A DNA stretch of 64,000 nucleotides from Coturnix japonica (taxonomy: Eukaryota; Chordata; Aves; Galliformes; Phasianidae), in the NCBI RefSeq assembly GCF_001577835.2, contig NC_029526.1, positions 1,953,510 to 2,017,509 of the forward strand, given 5' to 3'. The position numbers were made by a program, and so were the translations under genes. The notes under the pieces are model-generated. The model was not told the origin of the DNA. It saw nothing but the letters and a program-made list of their open reading frames with translations, and searched no databases. This document shows positions 1-14,200 of this stretch, piece after piece (the stretch's first letter is position 1; every line of letters starts with the position of its first letter).

Positions 1-300
1 ATACAAATGCCTTTTTTGGAGCCCTTCTTGCACATTTTATGGAAGATAAATCTCTGCGGTCAAGGAAATTAGGAAAGATATTAAAAAGGGCGATAAAGAA
101 TAAATGACAGAATGAAAAACACATTGATATTGTACAACTCGTGAAAAGCTACAGTTTTGGTCAAACTATAGCAAAAGGAAACATCATTTGCACCATAGGG
201 TCGAAGGAATATAGGCCTTTGCTTTTATTTTTTCCTTATCATAGGGTGGTTGGGAAACAAGCAGATGGGGTCCTGACTCTTTTTGTCTTTCCCCCTCCAG

Positions 301-1340
301 TTGAATGCAAAGAAGGATGATCTCCCAGGACAAACAGGACAGGATGTGGATTACCTGGCACCTTTTCTTATTCAAATCGGCAATCCAGAGAAACTGACCA
401 AAAAGCAGGCCCTTCGCCTGAAAGAGGACTGCCTGAGTGATTTTAAGAATCGGCTGGTTGCTAAGGCCAATATCATGCAAGCTCGTTTTGAAAAGGTATT
501 CCCAGCCTTGCTCCATGGTGTGCATGTAACTGAAGTCGGTTTTGCACTGGCGGGAGGGAGGGTAATACACATCTCATCGTGACAGGAAACAAAACTCCTT
601 TACCTTTAAGGGAGCCCTAGACACAGCTGTGTCATTTTGTCATGAACATGTGAGATCAAAGAATGGAATAGCTCCAGGGTCAAATTTAGTCCTTGTTTCA
701 AGCAGAACTGATTTGGTTCTCCAGTGTGTCTTAACTATAGTGAAGCAACGCATTCTGGTCTTGCAGCCTCTCACTGGTCCACGTGTTTAGATTCCCTTGT
801 TTTCATCTTACCTCGGACTCACTACCTTATGAAAATAAAGCAGCTCTTATTTGTGGTTTCCTCTATCTTGGCTCCCTGAACTCCAAGTTGCACTTCTGCC
901 TATCTGTGCTCCTCACTCTCCTTTTGATTACCCTGACTTCTTGCCACTCTCTCAACAGGAGGTAGAAGAGCTGCAGAAGAAGAACCAGCAGTTTCAAGAA
1001 AAGCGGAATCAGCTCAGTGAGGAGGAGGAGGCTGAATTCCTTGCTGGTTACTCTGAAACCATGTTTCGTATCCACATTCTAGCACTAAGACTCGACAGGT
1101 ACTGGGAATGATGACTTGAAAAGCACCCAGGGGAACAGGGAGGTGTACCAGTCAGCATTCCTATCACTGAGCAATGCAGCTGTTCTGTAAACCATTCTAC
1201 TCCACGTCCTGCTGCAGCTTTCCTCTGATCATTCCCCTTCTTGTTGTAGGGAAAAGCAGACAGCACCACAGCGGTACCTGGCTCTTGAGGAGAAACTGCG
1301 CAATGACCCTCGCATTGCAGAGCACCTCGGTCACCCCTGA
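301..1340 (+). CDS. DRC7: DRC7 (CCDC135), last three exons, partial
   Basis: Only the C-terminal 141 residues lie in the window; the rest is upstream of base 1. Exons: 301-495, 959-1098 and 1250-1340, stop TGA 1338-1340. All joins have AG acceptors and GT donors, and the phases fit (195 nt in frame, then 140, then 91). The peptide begins LNAKKDDLPGQTGQDVDYLA, passes through a Glu/Gln/Lys-rich coiled-coil stretch (EVEELQKKNQQFQEKRNQLS) and ends IAEHLGHP. I recognise this as the tail of dynein regulatory complex subunit 7, a component of the nexin link that controls axonemal dynein in motile cilia and sperm flagella. The KATNB1 neighbour supports the call, because the two genes are adjacent in human. 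No canonical AATAAA was seen in the 500 bases after the stop, so the mRNA 3' end is unknown. Confidence 0.88.
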
Positions 1341-1869
1341 TCGCTTCTTTATTCCTTCAGATCAGACACTGGAAATTGGTGCTGAAGCCTTTTAAAAGCA
1401 GCCTTAAAAATGGAGAAGAGGTTTTCCTACTTGCCTGCAAGAAATCTTGCATTCTCATTAGGTTCTGCTATAAGTCTTTGTGCATCTATCTCTAGGATTT
1501 TAATGAACTTGTACCATCTACTGTCTTAAACAATCCACTTTCTTGGCTAATAATCATCCCCTGATACTAAAACACAGAAGCCAGTGTTGCACTGTTCCCA
1601 TTGCAGAAAGCCACCAAGCAGAAGCAGCTCATAATGCTCAATCCAAACATCACAGGTCACTCAATGGACCATGTTACCCTTGCACAGGGTGGCAGCATTC
1701 AGGTGCTGATGGCAGGATGCTGCCTCCCTTTGTGTGCAGCGTCTGACACCACAGCGACTCCCTCGATGGAGCTGCGGGCTGTGGGGCCGCTCCCCCGGGC
1801 CTGACCTGAGCGCCGCCATGACACCCCCCCTCAGCACCCACAGACATGAAGCAACCTAGCTCCGCGCCT

Positions 1870-2290
1870 CCTTATTGGCTAGGCTGGAAAGGCTTTTCCA
1901 AGAAGCCGCGCTGCGAATGGTCAGCCGCTCTGTAGTTTGCATGGCAACCTCCCATCCCTCGTCTCCCATTGGTCGAGCGCCTGACAGAACCCTGGCTTTG
2001 CGGGACAGGCGGGAGGAGCAAGGGCGGCTCTGATTGGTGGAAGCCGGGCGCGGGCGTGGCGCGACCCAGGTTGGCGCTTGGGGGCCGGTTGCCAGGGCCC
2101 GGTTGCCAGGCGAGTCGTGCCGGGTGGAGGCGGCCCAGGCCTAACCCACCGGAGCGCACTGGGGCCCGCAGGCCGCACCGCGGGGATCGGCGGCGGAGAG
2201 GGGCCCGGAGCGGCCGTGCTGAGACAGAGAAGGGGTCGAGCCCCGAGACAGGCCCAGGCGTGGAGCCTGGAGGCGGCGGGACATGGCAGC
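1870..2290 (+). promoter_or_regulatory. KATNB1: KATNB1 CpG-rich promoter with CCAAT boxes and X-box-like site
   Basis: GC content and CpG density rise sharply here, and the KATNB1 start codon follows at 2283. Three inverted CCAAT boxes (ATTGG) lie at 1874-1878, 1968-1972 and 2033-2037. GTTTGCATGGCAAC at 1935-1948 resembles an RFX X-box, and two direct GGTTGCC half-sites lie at 2087-2093 and 2101-2107. No TATA box was seen. The stretch 1341-1870 between the DRC7 stop and this island holds no gene I can support. Confidence 0.65.
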
Positions 2291-5200
2291 GGCCGTCGTC
2301 ACCAAGACGGCCTGGAAGCTGCGTGAGTGGCGGCGGGGGGCGGGGGGAGCCGGGCCCGGTTGGAGGCTGGGGTGGGAGGTGGCACCGGAGTGAGCCGCTC
2401 ATCCACTGAGCGGGGGCAGAACAGCAGATTGCTGTGCAGAAATCGCAGGGATGGGAACCTCCAGCAGCAGATCAACCTTCTGTACCTCAGCCATGAGTTG
2501 GTGGTGCCCTCCCTCAGCGTGTTCTGAAGTGTTTATGGTGCTCGTGGGGGCTCAGTGCCATTGTGGATGAGGAGAGAGCCCACAGCCCGGCCCTATAGAC
2601 AGGGGCTGGTTCCTCAGCAGTGACACTTAAACATCGCTGTATTACAAAGAATGAAGCCAGGAGGAGGAAAAGCACAAGGTGTTGGTACATTCCTATTGGT
2701 ACCAGCAGTGCTCAGCATCTGTACTTTCCTCTTTTACAAGCGAGTTGGTCTCTCAGTACTAATTGTGCTGCTTGTTGCCTTTGGTTCTTTGCACATATAC
2801 ATCCTTTAGTGTTTTCTTAAGGAGGATTGGGGTTTCAACACAGAGCACACATACTTTCAGCTTGGCTCATCTCATTTACAGCCCCATTTACCTGTGTAAT
2901 TTCAAAGGTGTTCCTCCAGCTGAAGTGAAAGTTGCACAGTTTTGCTTTCAGAAAAACACTCGGAGCCTGAGATCAAAGCAGATTTAATTACTGCTGCAGC
3001 TGTCTGATGGCCCTTTGGGTTAGTGGTGTGCTTTACACAGTCACATCGCCCTTCCCACCAGAGCAACTCCAAGGAGAGCTGAGTTGATTACTGCATGGCC
3101 CTTTTACAACAAACCTCATAGAATCACAAGGTTGGAAAGGACCTACAAGATCACCATTGCTACCACAAGGCACTAAGCCATCCCTCACAGCTCCTCATCC
3201 AGATGCTTCTTGAACACTGCCAGGGATGGAGACTCCACCACCTCCCTGGGCAGCCATTCCAGTGCCTGACCACGCTCTGAGAGAAAAAGTTCCTTCTTAT
3301 GTCTAATCTAAACCTCATCTGGTACAACTTGTGGCCATTTCCTCGGGTCCTGTTTGTTGTCTTGGTGAAGAGGCCAAACCCCTCCTCATCACAACCTCCA
3401 TTCAGGAAGTTGTAAAGTGCAGTGAGGTCTCCCCTGAGCCTCCTGTTTTATACCTATTAGGCCTGCAAATGCATTAAACTCTCAAAGCAGAGAGCAGTCA
3501 AGGGAAGAAATTGATAAATACATCTGCCAAAAGCTCCTGCCAAAATTTTGGGTGGATTTTAAAATCCATTATAAAAATTGATGTCTGTGCAAAAGGGCTT
3601 CTTTGGCTTATCTTTTGCCACACGCTTGTATTGTAAGGCTTTCTTTCCTAGAACTCTAGTGTTTCTATCAGCCCTTCAGTTCTTAACAATCTTTCCATAT
3701 CAGCCACGTTTGCTTCTTTGTGCCCCTTTAAATGCCCATCCTTTATCACAGTGGCAAGCTGAATTGCTGAATTTCACTTTAGCACAGCCTATGCCAAAGC
3801 ACAGCTCCACTTCTCCCTCTGATGAGTCTGGCTTTTTGCTCTGTCAGGTAACAAACTGAACTGAGTCCCTCTGGGGTTGGACACAGCTCTCCTAGTTAGA
3901 GGCCTTTTCTAGGAGTCTGTGACTGCTGCTTATCATTGCAGCTTCTGAAGCAGCTCTGCTGACTGAGACCCACCTCAGTGCAGAAGGAAAAGCGGCCTCT
4001 GTGAGCAGGTTGCTGCAGTCTTTAAAAGCTACTGCACTGCTGCTGGGGAGAGAAGATGCTTTTAGGAAGCCTGGCCAGCAAACATCTTAAGTACAGCAGA
4101 CAGAGCCCAGGAGGACTGTTTGAAGCCAGATAATACTGTGACTTCTTATCTGAGTTGCATGCTGCTGCCACTTTTCCAGTGGAAACCAGAAAGGCTTTCT
4201 GGAGCAAGAATTGTTTTAATCTCTTTGGGAGGAATGGGGTGGAAAGTCCTTAATGCAGACCATCCTGACTGCTTCATTTTCTGCAGAAGAGATCGTGGCT
4301 CACAGCAGCAACGTGTCCTCGTTAGTCCTGGGGAAGAGCTCGGGCCGGCTGCTGGCAACTGGAGGAGATGACTGTCGGGTCAACGTGTGGTCAGTTAACA
4401 AGCCCAACTGCGTCATGGTGAGAGCAGGCCAGCTTCAACTTCCTGGGGAGGAGAGCGTTAATTCTGAGACAGGGAGGGTGGGGAACGAGGGAGGAGATTG
4501 CTGGGTTGTAGCCTGTGGGACTTGTGAATAGAGTTTATCAATGCAAAGCCAGATGGCCAGATGCTGGCAAAAGATTGGGACAGAATTTGGTGAGGCTGCT
4601 GCTCCAAGGAGGACCAGAGATGGCTCTCTGCTCCAACAGAACTAGTATTTTCTCAGATAATGAATATGGAGCCTTCTGTTACTGTGCTGCAGGCAATTAT
4701 AGCTTTGTATGAGGTCAGCTTGTCTTGTAGTGTGAGCTACAGGGGCCGAATTTGCATCTTGGAGTTTGTCCTCCTTGCAGGAAACATCCCAGGCAGGATG
4801 CATTTCCACTGTCCCACAGACACTCATTGTCAGCACAAAGTTTTGAATACTGACTTGACCGTAGGCTGGAAAAGAATAATCCTGGGCACAGCACATTAGG
4901 AAGAGTAGGGTTACCACTAGAGCACATTTAACAGCTGTCTGTACTGTATCACTTTTCCTTCAAGAGGGTGTTATAGAAAAGTATCTAGAGCAAGTGTCTT
5001 GTTTAATTAACAAAATAACACTGCATTATGGAAGGATTTCTCTAGGCAGAGTGAACCTCATGTGACAGTGTTGAGATTCAAGATGGTTGCTCTTTAGAGA
5101 GGAGGGAGGAAAGGAACTTAAACAGCACTACAGCTTGATTCCTGTTTGTCCCTCCCTGCACAGTGACAGTCGCAGCCCTGGAGCACTGCAGGTGTGCTTG

Positions 5201-8200
5201 AAATCTAAAGAAAGCCCCATCCAAACAGGCAGCTTTCTGCTGCCATCCCCAACTTCTGTACCTGTGTGTAGGCACAGAGCTAGCTTAACTGTTTCAAAAG
5301 ACCTGTGTGAGGATGAGGTAAAGCAGGGGATAATCATATTGCTTAATTGATGAGCAGAAGGCCTATAATAGTAGTGCGTACACTGATATTAAATACTAGC
5401 CTTCTCAAAAGTCTTAGATAATTGGTAAGCTTTCAGATGCTCAAGGATGAAAGAAAACGCATACATGCGAATTATAAGCTCTTGCTTCAAATTAATATTT
5501 CAATGATGTCACCATGTTATCATTGTGACATCCAGTGCTGGCAGCAACATGTGGCTCCTTGCTTTTGGGAAGGTTTTGAGTGGCCCTGCTTTTGTGCTTG
5601 CTTTGATTTTGTAACCTGTTTGTGAGACCTATATGACCCACTTAGAATAAGCACAGTGCCATTGTGCTTGCATAGCATAATTCCTGTAATATAAGCATGT
5701 GTCAGCCTCATCTGGGCATCTGCACTTAATGTTTAGCTGCACATGTTTCTGTTGATGCATCCTTGAAAAGTTAGTCAGTGTTCCAGCAAGTGGGATAACA
5801 TGGAAGATTGGTGCACAGTGCAAGGATGGTCTTTGGGATGCAATACCATGCTGGTAGCTGCTAAGAAAAAAAGCACAACCAGCTGGTCCCAACTAAATAG
5901 TTTCCAATTGAGTGTGAATCATGTGCCATGGACTTAAACAGTGCCCAAATCTGTGTCAGTAACCATTGCTTGTGACTTGTGGTTTTTATTGCAGAGCTTG
6001 ACAGGCCACACAACACCCATTGAGAGCCTACAGATCAGTGCCAACGAGGAGCTCATTGTTGCAGGGTCCCAGTCAGGGTCCATTCGAGTCTGGGACCTGG
6101 AAGCTGCCAAAAGTACGTTTCTTTGAGTTTTCTATTAGTACATACATTCTTGCAATATCTTTATGCTCAACGTTTTTGCCAACTCACAACATTCCTAACG
6201 TAAGAAAGAATGCCCAGCATTGCTTTTATCTAAGCTTCCAGTACTGCTAGAGGGTGTTTGTGGAATTCCTACTTGAAACAGTAGAGCTCTGTGTGCACAT
6301 TGAAGCAGAAGTTTGTGCATTTATCATGGAGATGAAGCTGAGGAAGTAGTTTCCAGTATTTTTGACCTCATCTGAGGCTGAAATCTGTATTCCAGATAGA
6401 TTTTTCTACACATCAGGAGTAACAAGGCGTAAGTCATACTCATAGCCTCAGCTTAAGAGTTTCAGCCTTAAGAGAATACACTTAACTCTAAAATCAGAAA
6501 GGAAATTTGGTTCTGCACAAGTCCAGGCAACTCCTGCTTGCTGACCTCTCACTCTCACTTTTAGATTCCATCTTTCCTTTTTTTTCAATGTATTTTGAGG
6601 AATCTTTTTATTCAGCTTTTATATGGCCATGCAAGAGCAGAAGGGGAGAAATAGACAAAGACTTAATTGTTACTGAATTGTAAAAGCTGTGAACTCATCA
6701 GGCTCTGATCTTTTAAAGGACAACTGTTGAGTCATACTTTATGTATTGCCTTTTTGTCAAGTCCTAGAACAAATTTGCTCAAGTGCTGCGAATCCCTTAA
6801 GTGAATTCCAGCAGAAATACTCTAAAATTAATCAGTGTTTCTTGTAGAATCATAGAATCTTTAAGGAAAAGACCTTAAAGATCATCAAGTCTAACTGCAA
6901 CTTGACCATATTACCTGAACTCTAACAGCTCTCTGCTAAATCACATCCCTGAGCACCACATCCAGACAGTCTTTAAACACATCCGGGGATGGCTACTCAA
7001 CCACCTCCCTGGGCAGCCCATTCCAGTGCTTAACACCCCTTTCTGTAAAGAACTTTTTTCCTGATGTCCAATCTAAGCCTCCCCTGTGCAATGTGAGGCC
7101 GTTTCCCCTCATACTGTAACCAGTGAGACCAACCCCACTCTGCTGCAATCACCTTTCAGATATTGGAAGTGACCTCCTCTCAGCCTCCTCTTCCCCAGAC
7201 TAAACATCCCCAGTTCCTTCAGTGTCTCCTCATAGGCCATATTCTCCAAGCCCTTCACAAGCCTTATTGCCTTTCTCTGGACCTGCTCCAGCACCTCCTT
7301 GTCCTTTCTGTACTGAGGTGCCCCAAACTGAACACAGTACATGAGGTGAGGCCTCACCAATGCCGAGTACGTGGGCAGGATGACTTCCCTAGTGCTGCTC
7401 ACCACACCATTCCTGATACAAGCCAGGATGCTACCGGCTTTCTTGGCCACTTGGGCACACTGCTGGCTCATATTCAGCCCACTGTCCATCAGCACACCAA
7501 GGTTCCTTTCCATCAGGCAGCTTTCCAGACATTCCTCCCAAAGCCCACAGGGTTGCCTGGGGTTGTTAAGACCAGAATGCAGGACCAGACATTTGGCCCT
7601 ATTGAAACTCATACAGTTTACCCTGTCCCATCAATCCAGCCTATGCAGGTCCCTCTGTAGTGCCTTTCTCCCCTCTGGCAGATCAACACACACCTCCCAA
7701 CATGGCATCATCTGCAGACTTACTGGGGGTGCCCTCAATCCCCTGAAGATTATTAATAAAGATGTTAAATAGCCAACTGGATTTAACTCCATTGACCACA
7801 ACTCTTCAGGCCCAGCCCTCCGGCCTGTGTTTCACCCAGCTCATCCAAACCACAGGCAGTCAGTTTCTCTGTCTGTTTTCTATATAATGATATATAGCAA
7901 AGGTGGCAAACAGCTGGTATCATAGATAATAAAGAGCACTTTTATCATTCAGACAGTTAGAATCAGTTCAGTTATAATGTAGTTTGACTATACCAGTGCA
8001 GGCTAACTGATCTAGCTGAAGTTAGTAGTAGGCCTATGGGCCAGCATCTGTGCAAGTGAGCATTCCAAGTCTGGCTCGAGCTAATTGGTAACAAGGGAAC
8101 CATGATATTGTCCCAGATGACTGGTGGTGGAAAGAGATTGCCCCTGTCATTATCTGAGCAATTTTTGCTTTTCAACATTGACTTCTGCTCTCAGAGATAG

Positions 8201-11200
8201 ATGTACCTGTTCAACAGGTCCCTTCTAGTTTCCAGAATTACAAGAGCATTATTTTGTTGATGGCTTGCTCGAGCACTGGGTCATTTTCTTTGCCTCCCGC
8301 TCTCTGACTGTCCATTCCCAGTCTGTGAGATGCTTCCTGTAAGGAGTGGTTGAAGGAGCCTGGTGCAAGTACTGCAGCATGAAGAGGCAGAAGTTGGGCT
8401 CATGGAGAGCACTCAAAAAGGGCTCATCTAATAGCCGCACGGTGAATGCTGTCCCTTCCAATTCCAGGCAGGAACTACCCCACTCTATTGTTTTGCTCTT
8501 TGCTACGAGTGGAATGATAACATTGCCAGACAGCTGCCCCTAAGCATACCTTTTTAGTCTTATTTTCAGATTGGTCACAGCTGAGTTCTATTCATAGCTT
8601 CCACACCTGAGGACAGGGATTTCATTAGGGTCACTGAATGTTCCCTGTTCATTGCAGAGGAGTTGGGTTAGGTTACCTTTAAAGATCCCCTCAAACTCAA
8701 ATGATTTTATGATTGTGTAAACATGGGCCTCATATTGCTGCATCTGTGCATTGTGAGGGTAAAGTTTGGGTCATTTTGGTAGAATCATCTGTATATATTC
8801 TAAATAATAAACCATATGTAGCATTCATACAGCAGTGAGGATGGTTTTGCTAAACTCCTGCATGCTATTGGGGTGAAAAGAATTACTAAATACTTGCTCC
8901 TAATTCTTTCTCCCTGCTTTGCTTCTCCTTTTCCCAGTTCTCCGTACATTGCTTGGTCACAAAGCAAACATCTGCAGCCTTGACTTCCATCCTTACGGAA
9001 GTTTTGTGGCATCTGGCTCTTTAGATACAGACATTAAGGTAAAGCTCACCTTCCTTACTCTCTACTTGCAGCCTTTTTGTTATGAAGAGCACCAGAATGT
9101 GCCTTGTGCTGAACTTCTGGTAGATGCTGTACATCTTCATTTGTGTGTGTGGGCAGGTGTATTTATGAGTGCTTGTGAAATTCATGCATGTGTCTTCCCA
9201 GTAGTAGTTCATGAGGGTGTCTCCTCAGCTGTGGAATGTGACTTGTCCCACAGGGCTCAGGTTAGGTGCCTGCCGTGAGCTGGTGTCAGCAAGCACAGAT
9301 GTACTCATCACTATGGACTGCACCCGCTTCAGCAGGCTAGTATTTGTCTGCAGCAGCAGAGCTTTTGTAGTAGGAAATACCCTGCAGAAGTAGTTGTCAC
9401 TTGGTAAATTAGGCTAGGAAATGTAGCTGGAGCAAGCAGGGCTTTAGCAGCCCCTCCAGTGATCCCATTCCACTGTGTTACCAACTTGGTGATGTGTTAT
9501 TTTGACAGGGCTCTTGCACCCCCAGCTATACACCATGTACCCTTCTAAGCATATTTTGTTTGCTTTTTTTCCCTGTAGCTCTGGGATGTACGAAGGAAAG
9601 GCTGCATCTTCAAATATAAGGTAAAATTATAACTTCATTATCAGAAGAAGGATTTCTGTCTTGGGTTTGTGGACAAACGTTATAGTGACCACGTGCAATG
9701 AACTTTCTAATTTCCTGACATAAAAATAAGGTCTGCATGTGAAGTGGTCTAATAAAGCTTGGTAGGCCTCTGTGAACTGTATGGGAACACAAAATGGATA
9801 TCACAGGAATCAATGTACCTTAGTCTGGTTGGCTTCAGTCAGAGATAGAAAGCATCCATGAGTAAGTGCTTCTTAATGCTGTGACTGCTATTACCATGAA
9901 GTACCCACTACACTGATGTAATGCTATAATGGGGTTATAATAGCAGGGTGGCAAAGTCTTTGGCTACAGCAAATAAGAACAAGCCCAAATGCAGCAGCCA
10001 CAGAAATGAAGGAAAAGAGCTGCTTACCTTTGGAAGGCCTCAGGTAGGCAGGGATCCCCAGCAAGAGACACCCTCACCTCCACTGCCAACCCTTAAATGA
10101 GGTCTGGGAAGGGATGGATCCTGGCTCCACCCCAGGTACACTGCATACACCTGAGCTCCCCTGGGCTGACCCTGCCTTCCCACCAGGTGCTCAATCACTG
10201 CTTCAGGCTGTGACTTGACAGTTCCACTACAACTGACATGATTCTATTCACGGAGCCTTTTTCTATCCAAAGAACTATGAATTAATTATGTATTGTTATA
10301 TATAAATCCCATTTAGAAGCCAATGTATTGACATGCTCATCTGTCTTAACAAAGAAATCTGTTTAGCTTAAATCTGATTCTCATTAGTTCAAGCAGATCT
10401 ATATTTACCACTCTTAGGCCGATGCCAGAAATGTCTAGATGAGAGAAGTTATGCCCACTTAGTGTGGATGGGTCAAGTCTTGTGTAGTGCTTAATATCCT
10501 GTAAGTTGTGGACCCTGAGAAACAGTTTTATCTCATTGCACTGTGTTGTATTCTCTTGATAAGAAACTGGCTAGAGGGCCATGCCCAGCAGGTAGTGGTT
10601 AATGGAGTTAAGTCCAGCTGGCGACCCATTACAAGTGGTGTCCTCCAGGGGTTGGTCCTGGGGCCCATCTTATCTAATATCTTCATTGATGACCTGGATG
10701 AGGGGATTGAGTGTACCCTCAGTAAGTGTGCAGACGACAGCAAATTGGACTCAAGGAAATGGCCACAAGTTGCACCAGGGGAGATTTAGATTATGTGTAA
10801 GGAAAAACCTTTTCACCGATAGAGCGGTCAGGCACTGGAATGGAGGGTGGTGGAGTCTCCATCCCTAGCAGTGTTCAAGAGGCATCTGGATGAGGAGCTA
10901 TGATGTGTGGTTTAGTAGCTTAGTGGTAGTATTGGTAAGAGAAGGACAACTGGACTACATGATCTTGTAGGTCCTTCCTAACCTTGTGAATCTATGATTC
11001 TGCATTGAAAGACAAAAGCCAGAATTCCCTCTAAAGGAAGGAAAAAGAAAATAAAAAAAAAACAGGGTAATTGTTTTTCTGGTTGCAGAGTCACACACAA
11101 GCAGTGAGATGCCTTCGATTTAGTCCTGATGGCAAGTGGTTAGCCTCTGCTGCTGATGATCACACTGTAAAGGTAATTTATTATGACATCTCCCTTATGT

Positions 11201-14200
11201 TATGTGGAATACTTGACTTGCTGGTTGGTTGGTTGGTTTGTTTATCCAGGCATTACCAGCAGTCCCTCATAGCCCCCTTTTGTTTGTTAGGCAGCTGGCT
11301 GGGCTCTGTGGCTTTGCCAGGACAAGTGTTTGTTGGGGATCATGTCCAGTGGCTCAGAGCATCCCGAAATGAGTGAGGTGTGATGAAGTGCCCTTGTCCT
11401 GCAGATATGTTGGCACTATGCTCATGAAAATTCAGGTTTTTATGATGGTAGAATTGGGATACCTAAACGTGGCAGGAGTCATCTTAATAAAAGCTGCTAA
11501 ATAAATGTACTTATTCATTAGTAATGTTCACTAAGTTGGATATACCATATCAATTTCTGGCTCTGTCCTTGCTTTCTTCCAGCTGTGGGATCTGACTGCT
11601 GGGAAGGTAATGTTCGAGTTTACAGGGCATTCTGGCCCAGTCAATGTTGTTGAATTCCATCCCAGTGAATACCTTTTGGCTTCCGGCAGCTCTGACAGGT
11701 AAAGACAGGGGAAAGAGAGAAAAGGGGAATTGTTGATAAGTTTCCTTTCCTGATGCCTTTCCTTCAGGAACATGGCAAGCAGGAATGTCACACGACTCAA
11801 ACCATTACAAGAGTGTGTCACCTAGCCAACAGCATGTCATACCTGTGATGTACAGAATATAAAGCTCTTACCTTCTCATCCAGAACTGCTGATGCTCTTT
11901 GCCATGCTAGAAAACAATGCAGTGGGCTTGAGTGGCTCACTAATCCTACGTGTATAACACGCAATGCTCTGGTTCTGCTCTAAAAGCCTATAGATTTCTA
12001 GAACCTCTAAGCATCTTGGGCTGGATTTATATATCTTAGCTACACTAGTCTTCATCATGCATACACAACAGTGGAAGTTGTTCTAGTTCTGGGTAGGTTA
12101 CTTTAATACTTGATTCTAAAGCAGATTTCCAGACAGATGAGCAGTGATTTTTGTTCTGTCCTGTGCACAGGACCATTCGTTTCTGGGACTTGGAGAAGTT
12201 TCACGTTGTGAGCTGTATTGAAGAGGAGGCTACTCCAGTCAGGTACGTTAAAGTCCTACCGCAGTATATGAGGCACAGAGCAAAACTGGGGCTGGACTGG
12301 AGATTTTATGAGAGGGAAAGTTGAGAGAAACTTGAACTGGTTCACCAGGTCAGTGGGATAATTACTGAGAATAGTGCTGGAGGTGTTTGGTGAAGTCAGG
12401 GACACAGCCCTGGGGAGCATGCAGCATTGCAAAGTTGTGTCTAAATTCTCCATCTACCTTCTCCCAGGTGTGTTCTTTTCAACCCGGATGGCTGCTGCTT
12501 GTATGGAGGCTTCCAGGATTCTCTGCGTGTGTACGGCTGGGAGCCAGAGCGTTGTTTTGATGTGGTCTTGGTGAACTGGGGAAAAGTAGCTGATTTATGT
12601 ATCTGCAACAACCAGCTGGTAAGACACCGTTTGCGAGGAGCTGGGGAGGTGGTGGTTGTAAGACATGAGGAAAGAAGGGGGACTTAACTTGACCAATCAC
12701 AGATAAAACTGTATGTTATGAAATAGCCCATTAACGAAACGCTGGCAGTTTCCAACTGAGAAAGCCAAAGCACTGAGTTGGCACATTCTCAAGCACCATC
12801 ACTCAGGGTCACTCCATCATCATGCCTGATCTCAGAAAGGCTGACATGGTCCATGCTGTTCAGTGAACTGCCTTGATCTTTTGCCTCTGCAGATAGGAGT
12901 TTCCTTTGCACAAAGCACGGTCTCTTCCTTTGTTGTGGATCTCAGTAGAGTGACAAGGTCAGGTTTGGTTCCTCATGGGCTGCTCAGGAGCAACGAACCT
13001 CTGGCTCAGCCCACCCCCACAGGGTCCTCCCTTCGTCGCAGCTATGACAGACCCTCAACTAGCTGCAGCAAACCTCAGAGGTAAGGAAAAGCTGCTTTGT
13101 TGTAACTTGAAGAAGGAGCTTAATGCTTTTGTTCTGTCTAAAAGGGTCTGTGTGGGGCCTGGCCCTAAACAGCATCACTTCCTTTCACAGCAGGGTAAAG
13201 CGCAGTTCAGAGAGCGAGAGGCGCAGTCCCAGCAGTGATGAGGACCGGGATGAGAAGGAATCCAAGGCTGAGATCCAGAATCCAGAGGATTACAAAGAGA
13301 TCTTCCAGCCCAAGAATGTCATCTGTTAGTACCGTGGCTTATTCTGCTTTTGAGTGATGTGGCTAATTCAGAGCAGTAGGCACTAAACTGATTCATCAGC
13401 AGTGAACTTTGGTGTATTGTAATAACAGCTTCACCTGTCACCAGAGAGAGTTTAGATGACTTCAGTGTTCTGTGCTTGGACTTTGAACCACAAAGCACAC
13501 TGGTAAACTTCTGAAGGGTTACCCCTTTACTTGGATGCAGTGATGTCTGGTTGAAGTCTGGCCTAGAATCCAGAGCTCCATTGTAAGCATGGAGCCTTCC
13601 TGTCCTGGTTAGATAGCACCACTCTATTACATGGTCTTTTATTTGCGTAGAATTCTGATACATGTAAAACCAGCAGCCTCTGTTAAAGAAGGAAAAGTAA
13701 AATGTTCTGTTAAAGTGCTAATTGTTGTTTAGGAGGCACAGGACAATGCCTATGTCTCATTTTCTGTTAATGAGGAAAGTGAGATACTCATAAAGAGTAT
13801 AAAGCATAAAGGAAGCCATTATTTTCATTTACTTTTGTAAATGAGTGTATTTGGAGGTGAATGTTTGTTTCAAAGTGATTTGCTGTGACAGTGTCTTGTG
13901 CTTCATAATTCAACTTTGTCCCATCCATGAAGGCTAAAAGCCTTTGGCTAAATTCAGCAATAACGTCAAGGTCTGGAGAAGATAACTGCTTGCTGTATCA
14001 CTGATTGCCCTAATCAGTGGAGCTGCTGGAGATCTCCCAGCTCCAAGGCTGACTTATTACTAATCTGTAGCCTTGGATGACTCTGTCATTTATTTTCTTT
14101 TCTTTCTCCATAGCTCGAACTCCTCCTCATACCAATGAGCCCTTTCCAGCCCCCCCAGAGGATGGTGAGTTTGAAAATAACAGCTCGGTGGGGATGGAGT

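Noticed and set aside
7109-7612. 167-aa minus-strand frame in a KATNB1 intron
   Set aside because: It is CR1 ORF2 C-terminal protein, part of a dead LINE copy.
10020-10210. GC-richer block in KATNB1 intron 5 that looks repeat-derived
   Set aside because: No recognisable family, tail or terminal repeat; left unassigned.
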